A DNA stretch of 64,000 nt from assembly GCA_019694475.1 (NCBI GenBank), contig JAIBBX010000001.1, positions 448,001-512,000 on the forward strand. Direction: 5' to 3'. This DNA comes from Parachlamydiales bacterium. GTDB lineage: Bacteria > Chlamydiota > Chlamydiia > Chlamydiales > SM23-39. Below, in pieces: positions 1-8,519 of the stretch; the stretch's first letter is position 1; the number at the start of each line of letters is the position of its first letter. The position numbers were made by a program, and so were the translations under genes. The notes below the pieces were generated by a model. It saw only the letters and a list, made by a program, of their open reading frames with translations. It was not told the origin of the DNA and made no database searches.

Positions 1-1
1 G

Positions 2-487
2 GAATCTTCTGATCTCCACGCCCTAGGACACAGCCTCCTTTCTCTGAAAGAAAAAGTTCCCCCCTGCCCAACATGTGGCTGTCTTGCCGATCAAGGAAAA
101 TGCAGATTTTGCGCAAACCGCGATACGACGCAACTCTGCCTTCTCGCGTCTGCGCGAGATGCCTATTCGATTGAAGAAACGGGACAATACCGCGGTTTAT
201 ATCATGTGATTGAACATCTCCTCTCTCCTCTCGACGGCCGCCACGCAAACACACTGCGCCTAGATCGCATTGAAAAACGGATTGAAGAGAACAATGTGCG
301 CGAATTGATCATCGCCTTTGATTCTACACTTGAAGGTGATACAACTGCTCTTTATCTTAAAAACCATCTCACCCGTCCAAATCTCTCTATTTCCCGCCTA
401 GCCTTTGGCCTCCCCGTCGGAAGCAGTCTCGAGCACATCGACGGCGGCACTCTCGCCCGCTCCTTCGCCGGCCGCCAAACCATATAA
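2..487 (+). CDS. recR: Recombination protein RecR (5' end outside window)
   Basis: RecR acts with RecF and RecO in loading RecA at single-strand gaps during recombinational repair. The reading frame is open from base 2, so the N-terminal helix-hairpin-helix region lies outside the window. Visible are the four-cysteine zinc finger (CPTCGC followed by CRFC, bases 65-120), then the Toprim domain, ending in the family-typical GLPVGSSLEHIDGGTLA segment and the stop at 485-487. An internal ATG at 206 lies after the zinc finger and is not the start. In Chlamydia recR also precedes omp85, so the position fits. Confidence 0.93.
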   Translation, partial: ESSDLHALGHSLLSLKEKVPPCPTCGCLADQGKCRFCANRDTTQLCLLASARDAYSIEETGQYRGLYHVIEHLLSPLDGRHANTLRLDRIEKRIEENNVRELIIAFDSTLEGDTTALYLKNHLTRPNLSISRLAFGLPVGSSLEHIDGGTLARSFAGRQTI

Positions 488-684
488 ATAAGAAACCTAA
501 AATGAATACAAGAATTTCGCCGTGCAAAGCACTGCGAACGGCGAGCACGCGATAAGTGAGCGAAAGCGAACTGATCTACAAAGTCTCAGATAGGGCCCCT
601 GGGCAGCGGGGGTGGAGCGTGAGCGAAACATCTCCGACTGTCAATATTTCGCCTTTTTTCTTCTCCTCATAATCGATTTAGGAT
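488..684. other. Non-coding spacer with GC-rich structured segment
   Basis: No convincing ORF lies between recR and the bamA promoter. The part at about 520-640 is richer in G+C than the flanks. It contains an inverted pair (CGCCGT near 520, ACGGCG near 538) and two similar GTGAGCGAAA strings (556 and 629). It could be the recR terminator region, a small RNA or a decayed repeat; I cannot tell which. Confidence 0.3.
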
Positions 685-713
685 TTGCAGAAATTGTTGA
701 AGATTTCTATAAT
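685..713 (+). promoter_or_regulatory. Sigma70-type promoter of bamA
   Basis: TTGCAG (685-690), a 17-base spacer and a perfect TATAAT (708-713). The -10 ends 9 bases before the bamA ATG at 723, so the expected transcription start is at or a few bases before the start codon. No Shine-Dalgarno fits in between. Confidence 0.65.
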
Positions 714-722
714 TGAGCGACT

Positions 723-3125
723 ATGCATTTGATAAAGTCTTACGCGCTTCTCTCTATATTGCTTGCCAGTTACACAGCGCCGCTCGCGGCTGCTGAAATC
801 TTTGATGATAAGAAAGTCGGACGAATTGAAATTGTTGTCGATACAGAAGATGGAAGTGGCGCCGATGCAGCTCCCATCTTATCCCGACTGAAAACTCAGG
901 AAGGAGATGATTTTTCCCAACTCACTTTCGATAGCGACTTGAAAAACTTAGCCGATGAATACGATCGAGTCGAACCAAGCGTTCAATTGCAAAATGGAAA
1001 AGTCTTCATCACCATCCACATCATCCCAAAACCTATCATTCATCAAATTCTGTGGAACGGCAACACTCAATACAAAACATCCACTCTCCAAAAAGAACTC
1101 GAGATTAAGCCGAATACCGTTTTCAACCGCCAAGAGTTCAACAAAGCCTTCAATAAGGTGAAGGAATTCTATTTCAAAAAGGGCTATTTTGAATCGCAGC
1201 TCTCTTACTACATCCAACCTGTGCCCGGATCGAATCAAATCGACATCCACATTGAAGTCCAGGAAGGCCGGCCAGGCCACATTCGAAAGATCGTTCTCAA
1301 CGGTTTCACTAAATCGGAAGAGAGCGACATCGAAGAACAGATGTATTTGAAAAAATACAACTTCCTCATGAGCTGGATGACCGGAACCGGCATCTATCGC
1401 GATGAGGCGCTCGAACAAGACAAAATGACGATCATCAATTATCTGCATAATAAAGGTTACGCAGATGCAAGGGTCCAAATCGACCTTCAAGATGATCCAG
1501 AAAGCGGCAAGCTCATTATCGAAATCACAGCTCACCGCGGTCAAATTTATCACTTCGGAACAGTCACCTTTGAAGGCAACACGCTGATCAATGATGAAGA
1601 CGTCGCTAAACGATCGATGGTGCACGAAGGAGATAATTTCTCCCCCGATAAAGTGCGAGATACCGCTCAAGCGATTAAAGATCTCTACGGACAAAAAGGA
1701 TATATCGATGCCAGCGTCCAGTATGAAACCGTTTTAATGGAAGATGAGCCGGTTTTCGACATCCATTTCACAATTGACGAAGGCGAGCAATATAAAGTCG
1801 GTTTGATCCATATCTTTGGGAACTCATCAACCAATAGCAACGTCATTTTGCGCGAATCGCTCCTCGTCCCAGGAGAAACTTTTGACTCGAGAAAATTGAG
1901 AGCTACCCAGCAAAGACTAGAAGCGATTGGATATTTCAAAAGCGTCAATGTTTATGCGGTCAGAACTGCAGATGATGACAATTTAGGCGACACCTATCGA
2001 GACGTGTACATCGAAGTCGAAGAGACAACGACAGGAAACGTAAGCCTCTTCATGGGCTTTAGCTCGATGGACGATGTGTTCGGCGGACTCGACCTCACAG
2101 AAAGAAACTTCAACTTACGCGGCGTCGGCAAAGCCCTAGGCGGCAATATTTCTGCCCTAAGAGGCGGCGGCGAATTTTTCCACGTACGCGGCACAGTGGG
2201 CAAAAAACAAAACAATATTTTAGTTTCGTGGATGGACCCATATGTCAACGATACCCTTTGGAGACTTGGGGTTGAGTTGAGCCGCACATTCAGCGAGCTG
2301 CAGAAGCATGTCGTGGTTGTGACCTATGGCGGTTCGGTCTACACCAACTATCCGCTTACGAGCTACTGGACTGTCGGAATGCGCCAAAGACTCAGACACT
2401 CCAAAGATAACTTGCATTTGGACGCAAAAGGATCTACTCCGGCTGCATTAGAGTCGGTTCAGCTCGCAAAACGAGCGCTCGATCAGCATGGCCTGATTTC
2501 TGCCTTCAGCGGTAACTTGAGCTACGATTCAACCGATAACGCCTTCAAACCTCATAGAGGATGGCGCTCCTATTTCGAAACGGAAATGGCTGGCATCGGC
2601 GGCAGCTACAACTTCTTCAAAGTCAGCTATCTAAACTCGATCTACTTCCCAGTCTGGCGCAAAGGAACTCTGAAGCTCAGAGGCGATTTCAAGTATATTG
2701 TTCCATTTGGCAAGACCAAGAATGGCCAAGTGCCATATAGCGAGAGATTCTTCCTCGGCGGCGAGACCACGGTACGCGGCTATAAGCCATTCCTTTTGGG
2801 GCCTGTGGTTGAACTCCTCAACGATTCGAATGAACTTGTTCCAACCCAGACGCCATTGGGAGGCCTTTCTTCATCGCTCCTCTCGTTGGAATACAATCAA
2901 GAAATCTTTAGAATGCTCGATGTATTTGCTTTTGTTGATGTTGGAAGCGTCGAGTTTAGGCAATTTGAAATTTCCCATATCAGACCGACTACGGGTGTTG
3001 GCATTCGACTTGATATTGGAAACAGAACCCCGATCATCGTCGGTTACGGTATTCCTCTAGTCAAAAAAGACCGAAATGATGAAAAATGGCAGAAAGTCTT
3101 CTTCTCAATGGGCGGACAATTTTAA
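723..3125 (+). CDS. bamA: Outer-membrane assembly factor BamA (Omp85)
   Basis: BamA is the central pore of the beta-barrel assembly machine that folds and inserts outer-membrane proteins. The 800-residue product has a cleavable signal peptide (about residues 1-24, ending LAAAE), about five periplasmic POTRA domains (roughly 30-430), and a C-terminal 16-strand surface-antigen barrel (roughly 435-800). The barrel holds the family segment SERFFLGGETTVRGYK and ends in an aromatic residue (GGQF). Length is normal for the family. It is followed after 22 bp by skp and then lpxD, the conserved chlamydial envelope operon (CT241-CT243 order). The start at 723 sits 9 bases after a strong -10 box. Confidence 0.96.
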   Translation: MHLIKSYALLSILLASYTAPLAAAEIFDDKKVGRIEIVVDTEDGSGADAAPILSRLKTQEGDDFSQLTFDSDLKNLADEYDRVEPSVQLQNGKVFITIHIIPKPIIHQILWNGNTQYKTSTLQKELEIKPNTVFNRQEFNKAFNKVKEFYFKKGYFESQLSYYIQPVPGSNQIDIHIEVQEGRPGHIRKIVLNGFTKSEESDIEEQMYLKKYNFLMSWMTGTGIYRDEALEQDKMTIINYLHNKGYADARVQIDLQDDPESGKLIIEITAHRGQIYHFGTVTFEGNTLINDEDVAKRSMVHEGDNFSPDKVRDTAQAIKDLYGQKGYIDASVQYETVLMEDEPVFDIHFTIDEGEQYKVGLIHIFGNSSTNSNVILRESLLVPGETFDSRKLRATQQRLEAIGYFKSVNVYAVRTADDDNLGDTYRDVYIEVEETTTGNVSLFMGFSSMDDVFGGLDLTERNFNLRGVGKALGGNISALRGGGEFFHVRGTVGKKQNNILVSWMDPYVNDTLWRLGVELSRTFSELQKHVVVVTYGGSVYTNYPLTSYWTVGMRQRLRHSKDNLHLDAKGSTPAALESVQLAKRALDQHGLISAFSGNLSYDSTDNAFKPHRGWRSYFETEMAGIGGSYNFFKVSYLNSIYFPVWRKGTLKLRGDFKYIVPFGKTKNGQVPYSERFFLGGETTVRGYKPFLLGPVVELLNDSNELVPTQTPLGGLSSSLLSLEYNQEIFRMLDVFAFVDVGSVEFRQFEISHIRPTTGVGIRLDIGNRTPIIVGYGIPLVKKDRNDEKWQKVFFSMGGQF

Positions 3126-3147
3126 CACAATCTAAAGGAGCTATACT

Positions 3148-3747
3148 ATGCATAAATTTTTCCTCTCAGCAGCAACCATCCTTAGCCTAGCGGCAGGATC
3201 TGTAGTGGCAGCTGATGCGCCAGTAATCGGCGTCGTGAACTTTGCTACCTGCGTCACAGACTCTAAAGCAGGGAAAAAGGAGCAGGAAAATTTAGAGAAC
3301 ATGCGCAAGCAGATGGCCTCTCTGATCGAAGATACCGATAAAGAACTCAGAGAAATGGCCTCTAAATTTGAGGATCCTGAGTATCTTGACAGCCTCTCTC
3401 CAAAAGCTGAAGAAGAGCTAAAGTCGAAATTCCAGACTCGTCAAGAAGATTTAGCTCGCTATCAAAACCAGTTCTATCAAGTAATGAACCACGCTCAGAT
3501 GCAGATGCTGCAAAAAATCAGCGGCACCATCTCTAAAGCTGCGGAGAAAGTCGCTAGCGAAAGACATCTCGACTACGTGATGAATAAAGAAGCGTGCTTC
3601 TATATCCGTCCAGATCTCGATGTAACAACTTCTGTCATCGGTGAAATGGATAAAAGTTTTGAGCTTGATGAAAAAGCAAAAAAACTGACAGATAACAATG
3701 AGCAAATGAATGCTATCGATGAAACCACGCTGAATCAGGCTGGTTAA
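3148..3747 (+). CDS. skp: Periplasmic chaperone Skp/OmpH
   Basis: Skp holds unfolded outer-membrane proteins in the periplasm on their way to BamA. The 199-residue protein has a signal peptide (residues 1-22, ending VVAA) and a short N-terminal strand (IGVVNFATCV). A long charged helical segment (about 40-140) follows, forming the coiled-coil tentacles, and then a return to the beta body. The ATG at 3148 is preceded by a good Shine-Dalgarno (AAAGGAG). It sits between bamA and lpxD, overlapping the latter by one base (TAATG), so the three are probably cotranscribed and translationally coupled. Confidence 0.93.
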   Translation: MHKFFLSAATILSLAAGSVVAADAPVIGVVNFATCVTDSKAGKKEQENLENMRKQMASLIEDTDKELREMASKFEDPEYLDSLSPKAEEELKSKFQTRQEDLARYQNQFYQVMNHAQMQMLQKISGTISKAAEKVASERHLDYVMNKEACFYIRPDLDVTTSVIGEMDKSFELDEKAKKLTDNNEQMNAIDETTLNQAG

Positions 3748-4775
3748 TGAGAGCATTTACGCTCAAGGACCTCAGCGCAAAACTTGGCGCTGAACTCATT
3801 GGAGATCCGAATCTCTCGATCTCCGGAGTAAACACTTTGGAAGAGGCGTCTTATTCAGACGCCTCATTCCTTGCAAATCCCCGTTACACTGAGGCGATGA
3901 AAAAATCGAATGCAGGAGTTATCTGCATTGCGCCTGGCATGCCCCTGCCTGAAGGGAAAAACTTTTTCATCACTACGGATCCTTCCCGAACATTTCAACA
4001 AATCGCTGAAATCCTCATTCCAACTGGTGTAAGCGGCTTTTCAGGAATCCATCCTTCTGCTGTGATCCATGAAACAGCCGTTATTGGACCGAATGTATCC
4101 ATCGGTCCGCACGCTGTCATCGACCGAGATGCCAAAATCGGAGCAAATACCCGCATTGGACCGAACGTATCGATCGGTTTTGAGGTAGAAATCGGCGAAA
4201 ACTGCCAGCTCCATCCCAATTGCGTAGTTCGAGAGCGCTGCCGGCTAGGCAATGGAGTCATCCTCCAACCAGGAGCCATCATCGGCTCTTGCGGCTTTGG
4301 GTATACGCCTGACAAAATGGGCAGGCACATCAAGCTAGAACAAATCGGCATCGTAATCCTGGAAGATGATGTAGAGATTGGAGCGAATACGACCATCGAT
4401 CGCTCTCGCTTCAAAGCAACCATCATCCGCAAAGGCTCTAAAATAGACAATCTGGTACAAATTGCACATAACGTCGAAGTGGGCGAACATAACGTAATCG
4501 CTGCCCAAACAGGCATCGCTGGATCCGCCAAGACAGGCAAATATGTGATGTTAGGCGGCCAAGTAGGGATCGTGGGCCATGTAGAGCTTGACGATCAAGT
4601 GCTTGTAGCTACCCGCGGGGGAGTCAGCAAGTCGCTCAAATCGGGCAAATATCGAGGAAGCCCAGCTATTCCTATCACTGAGTTCCATCGCCAAGAAGTG
4701 CATGTCCGTAAGCTCGAAGAGTATGTAGAGCGCATCAAAGAGCTCGAAAACAAGCTGCAGAACCACTGTGGTTAA
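3747..4775 (+). CDS. lpxD: UDP-3-O-acylglucosamine N-acyltransferase LpxD
   Basis: LpxD adds the N-linked acyl chain to UDP-3-O-acyl-glucosamine, the third step of lipid A synthesis in the cytoplasm. The 342-residue protein has the N-terminal uridine-binding domain (residues 1-100) and a left-handed beta-helix of hexapeptide repeats (about 105-290: IGPNVSIGP, IGANTRIGP and so on). The expected catalytic histidine lies in QIAHNVEVGEHNVI, and the C-terminal helix ends in a coiled segment (RKLEEYVERIKELENKLQ). Length matches the family. The start codon overlaps the skp stop. Confidence 0.96.
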   Translation: MRAFTLKDLSAKLGAELIGDPNLSISGVNTLEEASYSDASFLANPRYTEAMKKSNAGVICIAPGMPLPEGKNFFITTDPSRTFQQIAEILIPTGVSGFSGIHPSAVIHETAVIGPNVSIGPHAVIDRDAKIGANTRIGPNVSIGFEVEIGENCQLHPNCVVRERCRLGNGVILQPGAIIGSCGFGYTPDKMGRHIKLEQIGIVILEDDVEIGANTTIDRSRFKATIIRKGSKIDNLVQIAHNVEVGEHNVIAAQTGIAGSAKTGKYVMLGGQVGIVGHVELDDQVLVATRGGVSKSLKSGKYRGSPAIPITEFHRQEVHVRKLEEYVERIKELENKLQNHCG

Positions 4776-4803
4776 AAATTCCCTTTTGTCGTAGACAAGG
4801 GGT

Positions 4804-5724
4804 ATGATCGAAGTCTATTTCAAAACTGTTCGCGACAGCGCATTTAACCAGATCTCAGAGATTCGTCCTGGAAGCTGGATCTATGCAAAAGAAGCAAATC
4901 TAGAAGACCTTACCCGAATTGCAGAAGTTACTCAAATCGACATCAATGACTTGCGCGACAGCCTCGACAAATACGAGCTGCCTCGTATTGAACATATCGA
5001 TGACAATATTCTCTTCTTCGTTCGTCATCCCGCCAGTCATGAATTTGGCCTGTATACTGAAACTCTCACAATGATCCTCACCAATTCATATGTTATCGCC
5101 ATCTCGCCTCAGCGCAGCGAAATTATCGAAAACCTCATCGCAAGCAATACAAACCTAGGAACGACACAGAAGGCGAAGTTGATCCTGCATATTCTTCTAA
5201 AAATCACACAGGATTATACCAACAGCATCAAGCGGGTCCGCGCGAGCATTTTAGGCGCCGAAGAGCCGCCTAAAATTGTCGACAGCAATTCGATTGTCGT
5301 GCTGACGAAAAACGAAGAGATCCTCAATCAATATCTCACCTCGCTAGTTCCCATGCGCAATCTCCTTGAGACCATGGCTTCGGGAAGATATCTCAATTTC
5401 TATGAAGCCGACCTTGATTTGCTGGAAGACTTAATGATCGCCATGCACCAATCGGAAGATGTGTGCAGCGTCAATATCAAAAGCATTAGAAGCTTAAGAG
5501 ACTCGTATCACATCATCTTCACCAACGATGTCAATCGGACCATCAAACTTTTAACCGCGGTCACAATCATCTTCACCATCCCTACAATTGTATCTTCAGT
5601 TTATGGAATGAACGTCGCGCTTCCATTCCAAGGCCAGCCCTACGCCTTTTTGCTCATCATGGCCATTACTCTCGCCTTCTCTATCATCGCAGTATTTCTT
5701 TTCCGTAAAAATCGTTGGCTGTAA
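4804..5724 (+). CDS. corA: CorA-family divalent cation transporter
   Basis: A 306-residue CorA-type channel, expected to carry Mg2+ (possibly Co2+ or Ni2+) across the inner membrane. The long N-terminal cytoplasmic domain (1-240) is followed by two C-terminal membrane helices. The first ends with the diagnostic YGMN selectivity motif (TIVSSVYGMNVALPF), and the second (AFLLIMAITLAFSIIAVFLF) runs into a basic C-terminus (RKNRWL). The ATG is preceded by AAGGGG. That Shine-Dalgarno can pair with an upstream CCCTT/TGTC stretch (about 4780-4800), an imperfect hairpin that might influence initiation; this is only inferred. Confidence 0.9.
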   Translation: MIEVYFKTVRDSAFNQISEIRPGSWIYAKEANLEDLTRIAEVTQIDINDLRDSLDKYELPRIEHIDDNILFFVRHPASHEFGLYTETLTMILTNSYVIAISPQRSEIIENLIASNTNLGTTQKAKLILHILLKITQDYTNSIKRVRASILGAEEPPKIVDSNSIVVLTKNEEILNQYLTSLVPMRNLLETMASGRYLNFYEADLDLLEDLMIAMHQSEDVCSVNIKSIRSLRDSYHIIFTNDVNRTIKLLTAVTIIFTIPTIVSSVYGMNVALPFQGQPYAFLLIMAITLAFSIIAVFLFRKNRWL

Positions 5725-5766
5725 AGAATTTTTCCTCCATAATCCTTAACTTTTTTGGAGGTTTTC

Positions 5767-6630
5767 ATGCTCGGATCAATACTTATCGCTTCAGCTCTCA
5801 TCTCTAGTTTTCAAGAGACTTTGTATCCCGATTGGAGACAAACTTTTTCCGTTGAAGAACTCATTTATCAGGAAAAAACAGACTATTGGGATCTTTCGAT
5901 ATTCGAAAACAAGCTCTTTGGTCGCGTTCTTGCTCTCGACGGAATCATTCAGCTCACAGAAAAAGATGAATATGCCTATCACGAGATGCTGGTCCACGTG
6001 CCTCTTCTTTCACACCCAAACCCGAAGTCGGTATTGATTGTCGGCGGCGGCGATGGAGGCATTTTGCGGGAAGTGCTCAAGCATAAAAATCTCGAAACCA
6101 TTATCGAAGTAGAGATCGATCCGACTGTCATCGAACTTTCCAAAAAGTATTTCCCAACCGTTTCGAATGGAGCTTATGAAAATCCAAGGGCCAAACTCGT
6201 CATCCAAGATGCAGCCAAATTTGTGAAAGAAACCGAAGAGACCTTTGATGTGATCATCGTCGATTCAAACGATCCAGAGGGGCCCGCGAAAATCCTCTTC
6301 AGCTCAGAATTCTATGGGGATTGCAAAAAGATCCTCAATGCAGGAGGAATTTTAGTGAATCAAAATGGCGTCCCTTTCCTGCAAAAAAACGAACTTCGCA
6401 TCACTGAAGAAAACCGAAAACCCCACTTCAAAAATGTGACATTTTACGTCACTTCAGTGCCCACTTATGCCGGCGGACTCATGGCGCTTGGCTGGGCATC
6501 TGACAAAAAATATAAAGTCTCTGAAAGGAAAATAGAAGAGAGGCTAGCAAATGTCGATGGCAGAATGCGCTACTATACACCTGCGATCCACAAAGCAGCC
6601 TTTGCTCTGCCGCAGTTCATGCTAGACTAA
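5767..6630 (+). CDS. speE: Spermidine synthase (polyamine aminopropyltransferase)
   Basis: Expected to transfer an aminopropyl group from decarboxylated S-adenosylmethionine to putrescine. The Rossmann methyltransferase-like fold is clear: the DILVFE-type strand (DLSIFENKLFGRVLALDG), VLIVGGGDGGILRE (nucleoside-binding glycine loop), EVEIDPTVIELSKKYFP and DVIIVDSNDPEGPA (the DSxDP active-site segment). I place the start at ATG 5767, 5 nt after a perfect GGAGG (5757-5761). A TTG at 5755 is in frame but overlaps that Shine-Dalgarno. No speD or speA is seen nearby, so the substrate source is unknown. The product is about 287 aa. Confidence 0.9.
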   Translation: MLGSILIASALISSFQETLYPDWRQTFSVEELIYQEKTDYWDLSIFENKLFGRVLALDGIIQLTEKDEYAYHEMLVHVPLLSHPNPKSVLIVGGGDGGILREVLKHKNLETIIEVEIDPTVIELSKKYFPTVSNGAYENPRAKLVIQDAAKFVKETEETFDVIIVDSNDPEGPAKILFSSEFYGDCKKILNAGGILVNQNGVPFLQKNELRITEENRKPHFKNVTFYVTSVPTYAGGLMALGWASDKKYKVSERKIEERLANVDGRMRYYTPAIHKAAFALPQFMLD

Positions 6631-6657
6631 AAAAGGCCCGAGGATTTTTCGGGCCCA
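6631..6657 (-). terminator. Rho-independent terminator, possibly bidirectional
   Basis: A GGCCCGA / TCGGGCC stem (6635-6641 and 6649-6655) is flanked by an A-run at the left. Read on the minus strand the stem is followed by TTTTTT, fitting termination after speE's convergent neighbour. For speE the downstream T-run is weak. Confidence 0.7.
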
Positions 6658-6664
6658 AATAAAG

Positions 6665-7033
6665 TTAATTCCCAATCACTTTAGGGTTTTTAATAGCTCG
6701 TTCGCATCGATCCAGAACAAAACTATTCAACCATTTGACGCTATCAAAGGTTGTAGAAAAGTGTAAAATAGACGCATGATTTAGAAAACCCTGCATTGAA
6801 TAATTCTTCACCTTTGAAAATGTTTCTAATGTGTTATCGACCGCTTGTTTTACTTGTACTCCCAGAGCCTCTATTTCTTCTCTAAATTGATCTACTCGGG
6901 CTTGGAGGTTTTGCAGCGGTTTACCTGACGAGGTCGCCTCATCGCACTCTTTTTCGAAATCCATGACCGCCTGAGTAAGGACTGTGGCAGCTTTTGACAA
7001 ATCTTCTGCATTATAATTTACACTAAATGACAT
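6665..7033 (-). CDS. Hypothetical alpha-helical protein
   Basis: I do not recognise this 122-residue protein. It has no signal peptide or membrane segment. Residues 5-75 look continuously helical with coiled-coil character (FEKECDEATSSGKPLQNLQARVDQFREEIEALGVQVKQ), and the C-terminal third is more mixed. The ATG has a good Shine-Dalgarno (GGGGAG) and the gene is followed by a clear terminator, so it is probably real and monocistronic. An AT-rich stretch of about 180 bp (7034-7217) without any coding signal lies upstream. Confidence 0.6.
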   Translation of the reverse strand: MSFSVNYNAEDLSKAATVLTQAVMDFEKECDEATSSGKPLQNLQARVDQFREEIEALGVQVKQAVDNTLETFSKVKNYSMQGFLNHASILHFSTTFDSVKWLNSFVLDRCERAIKNPKVIGN

Positions 7034-7217
7034 ACTTTACTCCCCATATGTTTTATATTAATAATCATCTAAACAACAAAACAAAATCATTTTATATTTT
7101 GCAATCACCTATTTATAGTTATTTATATATTATAGTAAATTTATTATTTTGTAAATAATACAAAATATTTTAATCAAAAATGCGCAAGAAACGTAAAGTA
7201 AACAATTTATTTGACAG

Positions 7218-8507
7218 CTAGACGAGTAATAGAGAAGGATTTTCGAGGTATTTTTGGATTGTTTTGATGAACTTTGCAGCTTCCGCACCATCGAGGACTC
7301 GGTGGTCTGCGGAAAGGATCAAATTCATCCTCTTTCCAACAACTACCTGGCCGTTTTTGACGCGAGGGCACTCTTCAATCCCGCCGACTGCTAAGATAGC
7401 CGCTTGAGGTGGATTGATGATAGCTGCAAAATCGGTTACGCCAAACATGCCCATATTGGAAATGGTAAAAGATCCGCCTTTGTATTCTTCCGGCTGAAGT
7501 TTTCCCGCTTTTGCTCTTGTAGCGAGTTCCTTCACTTCCATGGAAATTTCACCGAGATTCTTATAATCGGCATGGCGGACGATCGGAGTGATAAGTCCCC
7601 CTTCAACGGTGACGGCAATCGAAATATCAATTGTTTTGAAGAGGATGATTGATTGAGTGCCTGAATCAAATCCGCTATTGGCAATCGGATGCTCTCTTAA
7701 CGCAAGAGCGCAAGCACGAACGACGAAATCATTGAAGGTGATTTTCAGATTCCCATTTTTCAGCTGTTCACGAGCTGTAAAAAGGGGCTCTGCATCGATT
7801 TCTTGTCTCACATAGATGTGGGGAATGTAGGTCTTTGCTTGCTGCAGACGCTGCGCAATCACTTTGCGCATTGGGCTGAGTGATTTTTCCTCAAAACTGC
7901 CCGGCATTTCCGTTGGCATTTCTCTTTTCCCAAAAGAAACAGTCAAATCGGGCTGGGCGAGATCGAGGTCTCGGGCTGAAACGCGTCCTCCAGGACCAGA
8001 CCCTTTTACACTTGTTAAATCGAGTCCTTTTTCCTTGGCCATTTTCTTTGCAAGAGGCGATGCAGCCACACGTTTTTTCGGACTGCCTGTTGGGAATGCA
8101 AAATCGTATTTTTCTAAGGGAGGCTCTGGAGCGAAAACAGGCTGCTGTATAGCCGTTGTCACAGCCGCTTTAGGAGCTGCAGCCGCAGTAGGAGCAGCGG
8201 GTTCTTCTTTCTTCTCTGCTTTTTTGGGGGTCGTTCCTTCTGGTTGATACCCTTCGATGCTCTCATCGGCCTTCACTGTAAAAATAGCGATCGGCTGATT
8301 GACAATCGCGCTGCCGCCATTGCCGATGATAATCTTTCGTAAAAAGCCTTCGTCAAGCGCGTTATACTCGACGGTTGCTTTATCAGTCGCAACTTCAACA
8401 AGCAATTCGCCCGCTTCGACTCTGTCGCCTTCTTTTTTGTGCCATTTCGCAATGGTCCCCTCTTCCATAGTGGGGGAAAGTTTTGGCATTGTTACGGTAA
8501 ATGGCAT
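7218..8507 (-). CDS. pdhC: Pyruvate dehydrogenase E2, dihydrolipoamide acetyltransferase
   Basis: E2 carries the swinging lipoyl arm and transfers the acetyl group to CoA. The 429-residue protein has one N-terminal lipoyl domain (about 3-76, lipoylated lysine in EVATDKATVEY) and an Ala/Pro/Lys-rich linker. Next come the E3/E1-binding domain (about 128-165, SPLAKKMAKEKGLDLTSVKGSGPGGRV) and the catalytic acetyltransferase domain with the signature DHRVLDG near the C-terminus. It is the last gene of a pdhA-pdhB-pdhC run on the minus strand, 12 bp after pdhB. E3 (lpd) is not in the window. Confidence 0.95.
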   Translation of the reverse strand: MPFTVTMPKLSPTMEEGTIAKWHKKEGDRVEAGELLVEVATDKATVEYNALDEGFLRKIIIGNGGSAIVNQPIAIFTVKADESIEGYQPEGTTPKKAEKKEEPAAPTAAAAPKAAVTTAIQQPVFAPEPPLEKYDFAFPTGSPKKRVAASPLAKKMAKEKGLDLTSVKGSGPGGRVSARDLDLAQPDLTVSFGKREMPTEMPGSFEEKSLSPMRKVIAQRLQQAKTYIPHIYVRQEIDAEPLFTAREQLKNGNLKITFNDFVVRACALALREHPIANSGFDSGTQSIILFKTIDISIAVTVEGGLITPIVRHADYKNLGEISMEVKELATRAKAGKLQPEEYKGGSFTISNMGMFGVTDFAAIINPPQAAILAVGGIEECPRVKNGQVVVGKRMNLILSADHRVLDGAEAAKFIKTIQKYLENPSLLLV

Positions 8508-8519
8508 AGTATACTCATT

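Noticed and set aside
948..1694. 248-residue open frame on the minus strand inside bamA
   Set aside because: It is the antisense shadow of the POTRA region; the composition mirrors the bamA codons and there is no Shine-Dalgarno or family similarity.
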